From Hepsetus odoe (lineage: Eukaryota > Chordata > Actinopteri > Characiformes > Hepsetidae), in contig CM029386.1 in assembly GCA_017165825.1 (NCBI GenBank), positions 4,221,729-4,285,728 of the forward strand: DNA of 64,000 bases, read 5' to 3'. Positions within the stretch are counted from its first letter, which is position 1; each line of letters opens with the position of its first letter. A program made the position numbers and the translations under genes. A model generated the notes under the pieces. That model searched no databases, had not been told where the DNA came from, and saw nothing but the letters and a program-made list of their open reading frames with translations. This document shows, piece after piece, positions 54,421-64,000 of this stretch.

Positions 54421-56097
54421 TGCTTCGAGTGCCAACTTCGACGCTTCATATGTGACTTTAGCTCCATCGCAGCTCCCCTGACCGCCCTCTTGAGAGGGAA
54501 ACCATCCTGTCTTGCCTGGATGCTGGAGGCGCAAGCGGCCTTCCTGGATCTCAAGCTGAAGTTCACGTCTGCACCCGTCCTCAAACTGCCAGATCCAGGG
54601 AAGCCATTCGTGGTCGAAGTAGATGAGTCCGAGGTAGGTCTGGGGGCTATTCTATCACAGGCAACCTGAGAAGATATTTCTCTGTGCCTTCTCACACACA
54701 AGTCCAGCAGAGGCTAACTACGAAACCGGGAGATCTTGGTGGTTAAGGCAGCGCTGGAGGATTGACAGCATTGGTTGGAGGGTGTAAAGCATCCCTTCAC
54801 GGTCATCACTGATCATCACAACCTCAAGTACATCCAGCTGGCAAAGCGGCTCAATCCCCGGCAAGCAAGGTGGGCATTGTTCTTTGCCCATTTTGATTTC
54901 TCCATCACTTACCATCCTGGCACCAAGAATGGGAATGCGGATGCCCTTTCCATGTCAATATGAGCTGTTGGAGAGGGTGCCTACGCCAGATCCAATCCTG
55001 GAACACACCGGGGGTCTGTATGTACGTTCAATCCTGCTCTACATGTGCACAAACCAGTACCCCCCGGGAACTGCCAGCAGGTAAGTTGCTCCCGGTGCCC
55101 GCCAGACCGTGGATTCATGTGGTCATTGATTTGGCCATGGATCTTTCTTGATCCCTTGTGTAAAGATATGTGTTGGTGATTGTGGACCAGGGATGCCGGT
55201 TTATTCCTTTTGCTGCTCTCCCCTCTACCCTCCAGATTGCAGAGGCTCTGTTTCCGGTATGTGTTCAGGTTCTATGAACTCCTGGAGGACATCCTGTCAG
55301 ACCAAGGATCCCAGTTCACCTCTCAGGTCTGGTGCGCATTTTTTCGATGGCTGGGAACCACGGTCTCTCTCTCCTCAGGTTATCACCCTCAGACCAATGG
55401 CCAAGCTGAACAGATTCCTCTGGGTTTACTGACACCATCAGCAGCACGCCTGGGCAGAGTTCCTCTACTGGGCAGAATATGCGCAGAACTCTTTGCATCA
55501 TTCCTCCACAGGTATGACCCCGTTTGAGTGCGTGTTGGGCCTCCAACCTCCCTTCTGTCCATGGGACCCCACACCCACAGACGTCCTGAGTGTCAACTCT
55601 TGGTTTCGCAGAGCAGAGCGGGTTTGGGAGTGAGCCCACACATTGAACAGTCAATGCACCGTTTCCGTCAACAAGCAGACAAACATCGGTGGGAGGCCCC
55701 AGAGTTCAGCCAGTACAGGGTGTGGCTTTCCACTCAGGACCTCAACCTGCAGATGCCAAGCAAGAAGCTCCAATATTTCATTGGTTCCTTTCCATGTGGA
55801 AACCAGGATCAACCCGGTAACGTATCAACTCATTTTACCTCATCACATGCATATAACCCCAGTTTTCCATGTATCTTTCCACAGACCGTTCATCCTGGTA
55901 CCCTTAGCAACCAATGTCGGAGAGACAAAACCTCCCCCCATCCTTGAAATGGAACAAGGCCTGGTGCACAGAGTGAGCACGCTCCTGGATTCCCAGTGCT
56001 GTAGGGGTAAGCTGCAGTATCTGGTGGACTGGGAGGGATACAGCCCAGAGGAATGGAGCTGGGTAAGATCAAGGGACATCCTCAACCCCCAGCTTTG
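54421..56097 (+). pseudogene. Ty3/gypsy chromovirus pol relic
   Basis: Reverse-transcriptase/RNase H part (FICDFSSIAAPLTALLRGK ... FVVEVDESEVGLGAILSQ, 54450-54665), RNase H end (TDHHNLKYIQLAKRLNPRQA ... FSITYHPGTKNGNADALS, 54808-54955), integrase catalytic part (LEDILSDQGSQFTSQVW, GYHPQTNGQAEQ, 55285-55415) and a C-terminal chromodomain-like segment (LQYLVDWEGYSPEEWSW, 56012-56065). That order and the terminal chromodomain define the chromovirus branch. It contains several stops and frameshifts and a deletion between RNase H and integrase. Confidence 0.9.
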
Positions 56098-56194
56098 AAC
56101 GGACTTCCAGACCGCCCAAGAATTTCCCGCTCTGAAACCTAGGGATCAACCACCCTGAGGTCCCAGACCACCACTGCACGCTTCAGGCAGTGGG

Positions 56195-56445
56195 GATTCA
56201 ATTCAATTCAGTTTATTCTTGTATAGTGCCTTACACAACAGAGTTGCCCCAAGGCACTTTACATACATGGTAGACAAGTTATAGTACTAGAAGTTAAAGC
56301 CAGATGACCACGGAGGAGAGGAACCAAAAACTCCACTGTGTGGAGAAAAAAAACCTCTGCGGGTCCAAGGTCGACTGGCTACCCAACCCCCTTTGGTATA
56401 CTAGCAGTACAAAGTTAGTTCGGGTTTAACTTGGAAGAGCTAGTT
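56195..56445 (-). mobile_element. L2-like LINE 3' end, minus strand
   Basis: The reverse complement matches the 3' untranslated region and (TTGAA)n tail of the element ending at 52800. It is inserted between the gypsy pol and its LTR. Confidence 0.85.
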
Positions 56446-56479
56446 CAGGATCTTGGAGCACACCCAACAGTGTGTCCGG

Positions 56480-56715
56480 AAGCCACCCCGATCCGCGGAA
56501 TACTGAGACGGAGCTTCCCACACAACCTCACTCCTCACTTCTAATCACCTGCACCTGGTTAGCCCTGCATTAAAGACCTGCCAATCCGACCCAGTGATGC
56601 CTGTTCACCGTCATGTGTGTCACTTAGTTCCTGAGGCTGTTGTGATTGTTGAACAGATTAAAACACCCTGAAGCTCGCCATGCATTTGTGCCTTATTTCC
56701 TGATGCAATCATGAC
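56480..56715 (+). mobile_element. LTR of the gypsy chromovirus (partial)
   Basis: cacctgcacctggtta ... ctgaagctcgccatgcattt ... caatcatgaca, resembling the LTR-like sequences at 13021-13275 and 29283-29538. It ends TGACA. Confidence 0.55.
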
Positions 56716-56727
56716 ACTGGTAGACAC

Positions 56728-57370
56728 ATGCCTGTACCCCATCTGAGGGAAACCTATCAGGGGCCTACTTTGGAACAGCTGGAAGCAGAGCTGAGAGCAT
56801 ATATGAGAGAACTAATTGCTGTACATAGTTATTTATCAACAGGAGCTGAGGCATGTTCTGGAACCAGAAGAGGAGCCAGTGAACCTTTTGAGACCAGGGG
56901 ACCAGATATACATAAGAGTTTTTAGGAGGAAGTGGAATGAACCAAGACGAACTGGTCACAAGGTGGAAAGCGTAACACCCACAACAATACAAGTGGAAAG
57001 TAGTACTACTAGGTATCACCTTAACCACTGTAGTCGAGTTCCCAGAAACCTCTTGCCTAGAACAGAGCCAGAAGGCACTAGTGACGATGATGAGCCATCA
57101 GCAAGAGGAGAAGAACGCAGCAGAGGCAATCAGGAGTGCCCTGGACTGGGGAATCAGGAGTGCCCTGGACTGGGGCAGGAGGGTGGTACCAATCCCGGTC
57201 CTAGTATGCCATCCACTAGCCAGGACTGCCACGTTGGAGAATCAAGAGAGCACAAGATCAGGAAACCAGCTCAGAGCAAGACAATCCCAATCCATCACAG
57301 AGACAGCAGAGCTCACCAGTTTCATCAGCGGTCGATCAACAGACTCTGCCCATCACATCCAGGGAGATGA
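56728..57370 (+). pseudogene. Retroviral integrase C-terminal relic
   Basis: The frame contains LLRPGDQIYIRVFRRKWNEP and RYHLNHCSRVPRNLLP, matching the SH3-like C-terminal domain of gamma/epsilon retroviral integrases, followed by a Gly/Pro/Glu-rich tail with a short internal tandem (NQECPGLG twice). The upstream pol is missing. It is not the same copy as the debris at 20-23 kb. Confidence 0.65.
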
Positions 57371-57640
57371 GAAAGAACCAGACGCTACTGATCATCATGT
57401 GTCTGGCATTCAATGTTTTTGGAAGGACTTTAATGAGAATTTTTTACCATTATTCTCATATATTTTGTTTATATCCTGATTTGTTGGCATAAATTTTGTT
57501 TTTTTTCTATTTATCCTTTAAATTTAACAGTTGTGAAGTATTTTACTCTACATCTTGGTAAGAGTATCTTGGTATATTTTATATATACTCAGTATATACA
57601 TATACATATACATATAAAAAATAAAGAGTGCAAAACTTCA
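57371..57640. other. No recognisable gene
   Basis: AT-rich sequence leading into the microsatellite. Confidence 0.4.
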
Positions 57641-57644
57641 CTGA

Positions 57645-57724
<80 letters not shown>
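57641..57724. repeat. (AT)n microsatellite
   Basis: About 40 uninterrupted AT units. Confidence 0.97.
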
Positions 57725-57726
<2 letters not shown>

Positions 57727-58835
57727 AATTCGCTGATGATACAACCGTGGTGGGTCTGATCACTGGTGGAGAGTGGTGCAGAACCAACAACCTGTCTCTG
57801 AACGTCGACAAGACTAAAGAGATGGTTGTTGACTTCAGGAGACCACGTCGGGACCACGCTCCATTTATTATTTATATAATCTTCTTCTTTCTTCTTTTTC
57901 TTTCGGCTGCTCCCGTTTAGGGGTCGCCACAGCGGATCAACTGTCTCCATTTCTTCCTGTCTTTTGCATCTTCCTGCTTCAAACCGACCACCTGCATGTC
58001 TTCATTTATATAACACCTCACCTGTGGAGATGGTCCAGAGCACCAAGTTTCTTGGTGTTCACATAACTGACAACCTCACGTGGACCCTCAACACCAACTC
58101 CAATGCTAAGAAAGCCCAGCAGTGTCTCTACTTCCTGCGCAGACTGAGGAAAGCCCATCTCCCACCTTCCATCCTCACCATCTTTTATACAGGATCTATC
58201 GAGAGCATCCTGAGTGGCTACATTACTGCCTGGTACGGGAACTGCAACGTCTTAGACCGCAAGTCCCTACAATGGGTAGTGAGAACAGCTGAGAAGATCA
58301 TCAGGGTCTCTCTGCCCTTTGTACAGGACATTTTCACCACTCGCTGCATCCGCAAAGCAAAGCGATCCCTCCCACCCATCCCACACACTCTTCTCCCTCC
58401 TGCCATCCAGGAAAAGGTTCCGCAGCATACGGGCCTCCACTTCCAGGATGGGAAAGTTTCTTCCCCATGGCCATCAAACTCTTAAACCGTTAATGTCTAC
58501 TCATTCCATCATTATCATTATCATTATCTATTTATTTATCTCTTGTTGCACTCTGCACTTTAACAATAACGCTGCTCCGCCACACTGTTACATTGCAATC
58601 AACCTGGGCTGCTTTGTTCCATAACACTGCGGCCCTCTTACGGATGAATGTACTGTCTGCTGTGCTGTCTGTTTTGCTGTCTGTCTTGTCTGCACTTGTT
58701 GCCCTGTTTTGTGTATTATGTTGTGTTTTCTGTTGTCTTGTGTCTTGTGTTTTCACCAGGGTCCTGGAGGAACGTTATTTCGTTTCACTGTGTACTGTGT
58801 ATATGGCTGAAATGACAATAAAATCCTATTGACTA
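57727..58835 (+). pseudogene. Rex1-like LINE 3' end
   Basis: Starts in the catalytic palm (KFADDTTVVG-like, about 57724) and continues WCRTNNLSLNVDKTKEMVVD. After a nested insertion at about 57880-58013 it resumes TKFLGVHITDNLTWTLNTNS and ends with GYITAWYGNCNVLDRKSLQ and VVRTAEKIIRVSL, with a short tail gaaatgacaataaaatccta. Frame breaks occur near the insertion and the C-terminus. Confidence 0.85.
57880..58013 (-). mobile_element. RTE-like LINE 3' end nested in the Rex1-like LINE
   Basis: On the minus strand it carries the ggcgacccctaaacgggagc segment and an AAGAA-rich tail typical of fish RTE 3' ends. Flanked by atttatataa on both sides (about 57870-57879 and 58004-58013). Confidence 0.7.
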
Positions 58836-60591
58836 CTTGACTTAACTTTAACAGATGAACTTGTGAAGATCATGAAGTACTGATACAGAAGTACAGCTAG
58901 ACCAGCAGATTTACATTTACATTATACATTTCCAGCAATTAGTAGTCACTCCTGTCCAGAGGGACTTCAGAGGGACAGTCTCCTTGGAGCAGCTCAAGGT
59001 CAAGAGTCGTGTTCAGGAACTCAGTGGTGGAATTGCTGGAGGTGGGATTGGAACCTGTGACCTTTTGGTCCACAGACAGATTTTCTAACTGTAACTAAAC
59101 CTGTCTTAAATACATCTTCACATGATTCATTAAACTTGCATTTAACTAACGAATCTCACAGCACATCAAAAGTAGAAAAGTGTTGAACTTCTGACACTTT
59201 CCTCATGTTTTTAAACTGCAGTTAATTCAGGAAATGAGCTTCATTCAGTCCATGAATCTGTGTCTCCACATTCAAATTGTCTTTGAACTGATTGTCTTTT
59301 ATCTGCTGAGACTGGATTAAAGGGAGTCTCCTTTAGTGAAGGTGCACAAAGAGGGGAGAGAAGACTGAACATCTGCAGGTAAATGATCTTTAATCTCAGC
59401 TTTACAGAACAGGAAGATTTAAACCATAGCACACTCTGCTTTCAATCATCTGTATTTTTACAGATGTTCTGTTTTAGGGATTGATTTTAAAGCAACTGTT
59501 CTTTTGATGGCCTTGTTCAGGGAGGAACCTGGAAATGACATCATGGTTGTAGAGATATTTATTTTCCTTATTTTGTATCATAACATTTTATGAATTTACA
59601 TATCATAAAGTTAATATTACATTATTTATGTTTGACAGACAAAGTTTGATGTCTTTGTTCAGAATAAGCATCGTCTCCCTCTTCAACAGTTCAGGAAGCA
59701 GAAGTCACAGAGTGGAGACTGTTTACTAGAAGAGTCTCCACAGTGATCAGAGTGGAATTGGCTATAAGTCCACAGATCTGGGGTTGGATGAAGCTGCTCT
59801 CACTACAGTTTGTCTTCAATCTGAGACTTCACATCTGTTATGTTACTTCAGCACATCATTCTCACACACACTTGGCAGCCTTTTAGTGTCTGTTTTTACA
59901 AACCTCGTTCCTGAAACACTGTTTTTGAACTTTATTACCAGATTTGTGTAAATTAAATGACAAAAATATCAGCTGGATGATCATGAGCAGCAACAACAAT
60001 CTGATTTAAATTAACATCAAGATGTCAATAAGATTCCGAAATGTTCAGAAAATAAAATTAAAATATCTCACATAATTTCTTGCATTTTCTAAATAACACA
60101 ATCTGAAAGCAGCACAGTTAAACAAAAAATAAATCAAACCTTTCTGAAACAAAAGATTTACCACTGAATTACTGTTTGTTACAATTGCATTTTTTGTCGG
60201 CTGAGATAGACAACAGTCACTATTAAGTGAAAAATGCCTCTTACACTGATGTCACTGCTGTAGATGTTAAGACATAAGAAAATAACATTTTGAACATTGA
60301 AATAGTCATTCAGAATTTTGCTGCTTATCATCTTTAGGGAAAACATTGGATTCCAGATGGTGACATTCTTCTTCCATTATACTTTATGTCACCAATAAAA
60401 TCTCCATCGAAAACAACCCCACATTAATATGACTTAAAACCAGATTTGCCTGAAATACATAAGATTTGTGCCACAGATGAGGTATGTTTTGGGCACAGTA
60501 GAAGCCACCTGTCTTTTCCCGCCCCGGAAAGCAGGAGGATGGTGGAGAATTTCCCCTGCGTGATTCAAACCTGGACGTTGGTAGTGGAGGT
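58836..60591. other. Intergenic, with one SINE relic (58910-59090)
   Basis: A diverged relative of the tRNA-like SINE at 42973-43192 lies at 58910-59090. From 59091 to 60591 I see no gene, only AT-rich sequence with short frames. Confidence 0.45.
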
Positions 60592-60846
60592 CAGTCAGTC
60601 ATTCCCCACAAAGGCTTCTACTATCCATCCATTTTCTGCCGCTTGTCCCAAACCGGGTCGCAGGGGAGTGCTGGTTCCAACCCAGCGCACGGGGGACGCA
60701 CCCTGGATAAGTCGCCAGCCCATCGCAGGGAGGAGCTGGATGGGGACGGCACCTTGCTCAAGGGTACCTCAGAGTAACCTATTGAGAAGGGGTTCGAACC
60801 CCCGATCCTGCGGCTGACGCCCTAACCACTAGGCCACCGCTGCCCC
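60592..60846 (-). mobile_element. tRNA-derived SINE (RTE-like tail)
   Basis: A complete minus-strand copy flanked by tggtagtggaggt (60579-60591 and 60847-60859). B box near 60790; atggatgg tail near 60625 followed by extra 3' sequence. Confidence 0.85.
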
Positions 60847-60861
60847 TGGTAGTGGAGGTAC

Positions 60862-60960
60862 CCTGCGCAAATCACAGTGAACATTCAGCGGTGAACACAC
60901 CTGAGCGAATCACAGCAGACAGTCAGCGGCGAACACACCCTGAGCGAATCACAGCGGGAA
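60862..60960. repeat. Short tandem repeat, ~39-bp unit
   Basis: About 2.5 copies of gcgaatcacag ... cagtcagcggcgaacacacc. Confidence 0.75.
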
Positions 60961-61012
60961 GACGCCACAGAAGGCAGCCCGCGACATGGAAAGCAGGAAG
61001 CTGGCGGAAAGT

Positions 61013-61204
61013 TGGACCTCTGCATTTAACCCATGCACACAAACACCATGCAGCAGTGGGCAGCTATTGAAAGTGCCCGGGGAGCAGTGACGGGGATGGT
61101 ACCTTGCTCAAAGGTACCTCAGAGCAACCTACTGGTGAGGGAATCGAACTCACAGTCTTCCGATGTGGGGGCAACTCCTTAACCACTATGCCACCACTAC
61201 CCCA
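61013..61204 (-). mobile_element. tRNA-derived SINE (tail b)
   Basis: Minus-strand copy from ggacctctgcatttaaccca to the tRNA-like head ending near ccaccactacccc. Confidence 0.75.
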
Positions 61205-61223
61205 AAAAAATATTTCATTTGTT

Positions 61224-61340
61224 TAACGGTGTGGGAAGAATGTCAGTGCAGAGCCAGGAGCCCGGAACCTAGTTTTAGTATTCAGATTTGCCAAAACAAG
61301 ACCCAAGGACTGCAGTTCTAATCGATCCAAGGAACTGTTA
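61224..61340 (-). mobile_element. LTR fragment
   Basis: Resembles the first 110 bp of the TGTAACGG LTR family (minus orientation): agccaggag, ttagtattca, ccaaggactgcagttctaat and ccaaggaactg in order. Diverged and truncated. Confidence 0.6.
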
Positions 61341-61735
61341 TTTCATCTTATTTTGTGTATATTTCAGTTCATTGTTATCACCATCATGCCTGCCACTACA
61401 GGATAACACTGCTAAAGTACTGCTAATAGTAGTATTAATAGATGAGTGTTGCTAGCTTAAAAGTTTCAGTGAATCAAGTTAAATCCCATTGGTCTGTATT
61501 TATTTGTATAGGAGCTGGAGCTGGAGCAGATGCAGAACTTATTTGGAAGTGTTTTTCTTTTACTTTCCACTTTCTTTTACTTTCCACAGGGAGATCATCT
61601 CTAAAGAGATCCCAGTGTCGGCATCTATCAGTCAACACAACGCAGAAACCCACTGGTTACACTTGGACAGAAATAATCACAATGAAACATTATTAGCAAT
61701 TGTTGATCAGTTCTGCTTTGAGTTCTTCCCTCCAT
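61341..61735. other. No recognisable gene
   Basis: Short frames only. Confidence 0.4.
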
Positions 61736-62730
61736 ATACACTGCCTGTCCAAAAAAATGGTCACCACCTGGATTTAACAAAACAGATAGGTAAGAGGTTC
61801 CCATTGGATAATTACTGAATGCATGATTATGTTTCAGCTGCAACAAGTTATTTAACCAGAACTGATGCAGTGAGGAGCTTCTCATTACTTTAACAACCCT
61901 GCCGGAAGACACATCCTGTGGTCAGGAAAAGATGTTCATCTGTTTCAGAATGGTCAAATTATTGTCATCAAGCAAAGAAAACATCTAAGGAGAAGCTGAA
62001 ACTACTAAACTGAGTAAAGAACTGTCCAACGCATTATTAAAAACTGGAAGGATAGTGGGGAGCCATCATTTTCACGGAAGAAAAAATGTTGAATGACTGT
62101 GATCAGCAATTGCTTAGACATTTGGTGAAATCAAATTGTAAAAAATAAAACAACAGCAGAACTCACAGTTCTGTTCAACAGTGAAAGTACGAGTATATCT
62201 GCAAGCACAATGTGAAGGGAACTCAAGGGACTGGGATTAATCTGCTGTGTAGCCTCAAGAAAACCACTGATCAGTGAGGCTAATCACAAAAAAGTTCAGT
62301 TTGCTTGGGAGCATAAAGATTGGACTGTGGAGCAATGGAATAAGGTCATGTGGTCTGATGAGTCCAGACTGACCCTGTTCCAAAGTGATGCACCCTTCAT
62401 GACTTCATGTTCTGCAGATGGTCAGGTCTTGGTTCAGCAACGTTATGTGCCCAAAGAATGAGGTCAGCTGACTACCTAAATATACTGAAGGACCAGGTTA
62501 TTCCAGCAGTGAAGTTATTCTTCCCTGATGACTCAGGCATATTCCAAGATGACAATGCCAGGATTCATTGGCTCAAATTGTGAAAGAGTGGTTCAGGGAG
62601 CATGAGATCATTTTCACACATGGATTGGCCAGATTGCCATGATTGGTCAGACTCTCCAATCATCTCTTCAAGATCATGCCAAAAAATTAACTCTGGATGG
62701 AAATAAATCGTCTGACATTTCCATCATTAA
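61736..62730 (+). pseudogene. Tc1-like transposon relic
   Basis: Begins tacactgcctgtccaaaaaa, a known type of fish Tc1 terminus. The interior matches a Tc1 transposase gene with many lesions: WTVEQWNKVMWSDESRLTLF-like sequence at about 62324-62385 (second catalytic Asp) and the region before the last acidic residue near 62540-62640. The 3' inverted repeat is missing. Confidence 0.75.
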
Positions 62731-63169
62731 ACATTTTTACATACATTAATTTGTACATCCAGTCTCCAATAACTGTCCTATTCTTACAGGGATTATGTCT
62801 TGTTCCAGTACCCCAAAACAGAATACACACATTGTGTCATCATGATTTCACTTACTTTACTTATAATATTTAAAGACTTTTACCGAAAGATTTTAAGACA
62901 TGTAAAGGGCCATCATACTTTAGAATGATGAAGCCCCTCTGAAATAAGACAGGGCAGTACACACATTATACCAAGCCATCACACCCACCTCCCTGCTAAA
63001 AGGTTCTTTGGATTGAATGCTATAATACATAGCATTCACTTTCCAGAGCTCATAACTGTGGCAGAGCATTTCAGCAAAGACCGAGTAAGAAACTTCCTTT
63101 TTACCGCAACGGTATGGAACTGTGACTGCATAACATCCACTGTTGCCTCACTCTGTCTGTTGAGCTCCA
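62731..63169. other. No recognisable gene
   Basis: AT-rich; the right part may belong to the degraded 5' LTR of the next element. Confidence 0.4.
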
Positions 63170-63837
63170 TTTTGCCATTGGCGTCCAGTCCACAACACCA
63201 CATTGTGACAGAAATGACCAACCACCACAAATGGACATTGCGAGCCGAGAGCTCAGTGGGGATGTCCGCAAAGAACCATCAGACCTTCTGGGTCCTGGAG
63301 GCTGGGGGGATAGGGGTTGAGCGGTGTCCGCTCCCCTTCAAGGATTGGAAGAAGCAGCTCCAGCAACCAGGAGGACAAGGCTGTGGAGCCTCATCAGCAC
63401 AAGGTGGGACTTCAAAGACATCCTCTATCTTCACTGCGGCTGTGAGGTTGGCAACACACTCGTTAGTCCAGGTAGGCGGGATGATGGGGCTGTCACCCAC
63501 GCTAGTCCAGGTAGGTGGAGACCCGGCATTGCCGTCCTTTGGGGACCGTACTGTTACGGTTCTGTACCAGGAGAGGGCGCCCTGCTCTGATTGTGCACAC
63601 CTGGGCATTGGGTGCCAGGTGTGCCTCATCAGGGCTGGCGTTATAAGCCCCAATGAATCAGAGCAGGGCGCTGGTCATTCTGTGTGCTCACCTTTGTGTT
63701 TATTTGTGTTATGTTTTACACATTTTATGTTTGTTCAATTTAGTTTATGAGTTCTGTGCAGGTTATCTGGTATTAAAGTTCAGTACGAAGCTCTCGGCTC
63801 TGCGTTGATGTCCTTCCAAAATCCCGCCAGCGTGACA
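63170..63837 (+). mobile_element. Non-autonomous LTR element
   Basis: The end of a 5' LTR (gcgtccagtccacaacacca ... tgtgaca, to 63210) is followed by an interior of about 340 bp and a 3' LTR at 63552-63837 (TGTTACGG ... GTGACA, with gttataagcc and attaaagttcag). The 5' LTR is largely lost. An imperfect target repeat may be cgtac/tgtac. The interior ORF starts three bases after the LTR (ATG at 63214; MTNHHKWTLRAESSVGMSAK) and has a repeated SPTLVQVGG-type motif. No pol. Confidence 0.7.
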
Positions 63838-64000
63838 TGTACACATTAGGAAATCATTATAAACTTTCTTTCAGTTCAAATTAAACATTTTAATCAGTGT
63901 CTGAATATTTATGGCTCTATGTGTAAATGAATCTGCTCACAATATTAATTTCATGTTTATTATCAATATTAATATCAAGTGTGCTGTAGCCAAGTGAACA
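63838..64000. other. No recognisable gene
   Basis: AT-rich window end. Confidence 0.4.

Noticed and set aside
57533..57950. Ile/Tyr repeat proteins
   Set aside because: Translations of an (AT)n microsatellite.

Overview
This window is vertebrate genomic DNA, very probably from a teleost fish and possibly an otophysan. The evidence is fish-type NLR immune receptor exons (FISNA-NACHT, LRR, B30.2), Tc1-like DNA transposons, RTE and L2/Rex1-like LINEs, tRNA-derived SINEs, Ty3/gypsy chromovirus debris and epsilon/gamma-type retroviral pol debris. There are two 500-base assembly gaps (26664-27163 and 50127-50626). No bacterial-type operons, CRISPR arrays or cellular tRNA/rRNA genes are seen. The species call is inference from repeat and gene families.

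The host-gene core is an NLR gene on the minus strand that I could assemble from splice sites and reading phase: a 47-bp first coding exon (20054-20100), a 2-kb exon encoding a C3HC4 RING finger fused to FISNA and NACHT (16138-18186), LRR exons (15358-15531, a degraded one near 12763-12925, one split by an LTR at 11171-11617, an intact one at 10849-11022), a 47-bp linker exon (9433-9479) and a B30.2/PRY-SPRY terminal exon (7016-7557). The 5' half of this gene, its upstream sequence and all repeats in it are tandemly duplicated. Copy 1 is about 11.88-26.45 kb and copy 2 about 27.72-46.84 kb. Copy 2 has exon 1 (36663-36709), RING-FISNA-NACHT (32690-34747) and two LRR exons (31587-31760, 29017-29187), but no B30.2 exon of its own. 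Copy 1 carries three frameshifts; copy 2 carries one nonsense codon late in the big exon. Both look like pseudogenes or very recently disabled genes. LRR exon pieces on the plus strand at 1.1-1.7 kb and 50.7 kb are remnants of further NLR genes.

The rest is a dense, nested repeat landscape. One LTR family (TG...CA ends, 5-bp target duplications) is present as solo LTRs at 8469-8797, 11220-11490, 13886-14209 and 31974-32294, and as larger elements. The most unusual is a 4-kb minus-strand element at 42743-46733, which has LTRs, a polypurine tract and a 5-bp target duplication but carries ASPM-type IQ repeats and coiled-coil coding sequence instead of pol. A second small LTR element (25320-26171 and its duplicate 41625-42569) also carries a coiled-coil ORF. 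A TRIM-like element with 68-bp terminal repeats sits at 2433-2977. Because the segmental duplication gives paired sites, several insertions can be ordered before or after the duplication.

Right of 46.8 kb the window is mostly retroelement wreckage: a nearly full-length LINE (46845-50126), an L2-like LINE (50940-52800), Rex1/L2-like pieces, a Ty3/gypsy chromovirus (54421-56097), a retroviral integrase C-terminus, a Tc1 relic (61736-62730) and another LTR element (63170-63837).
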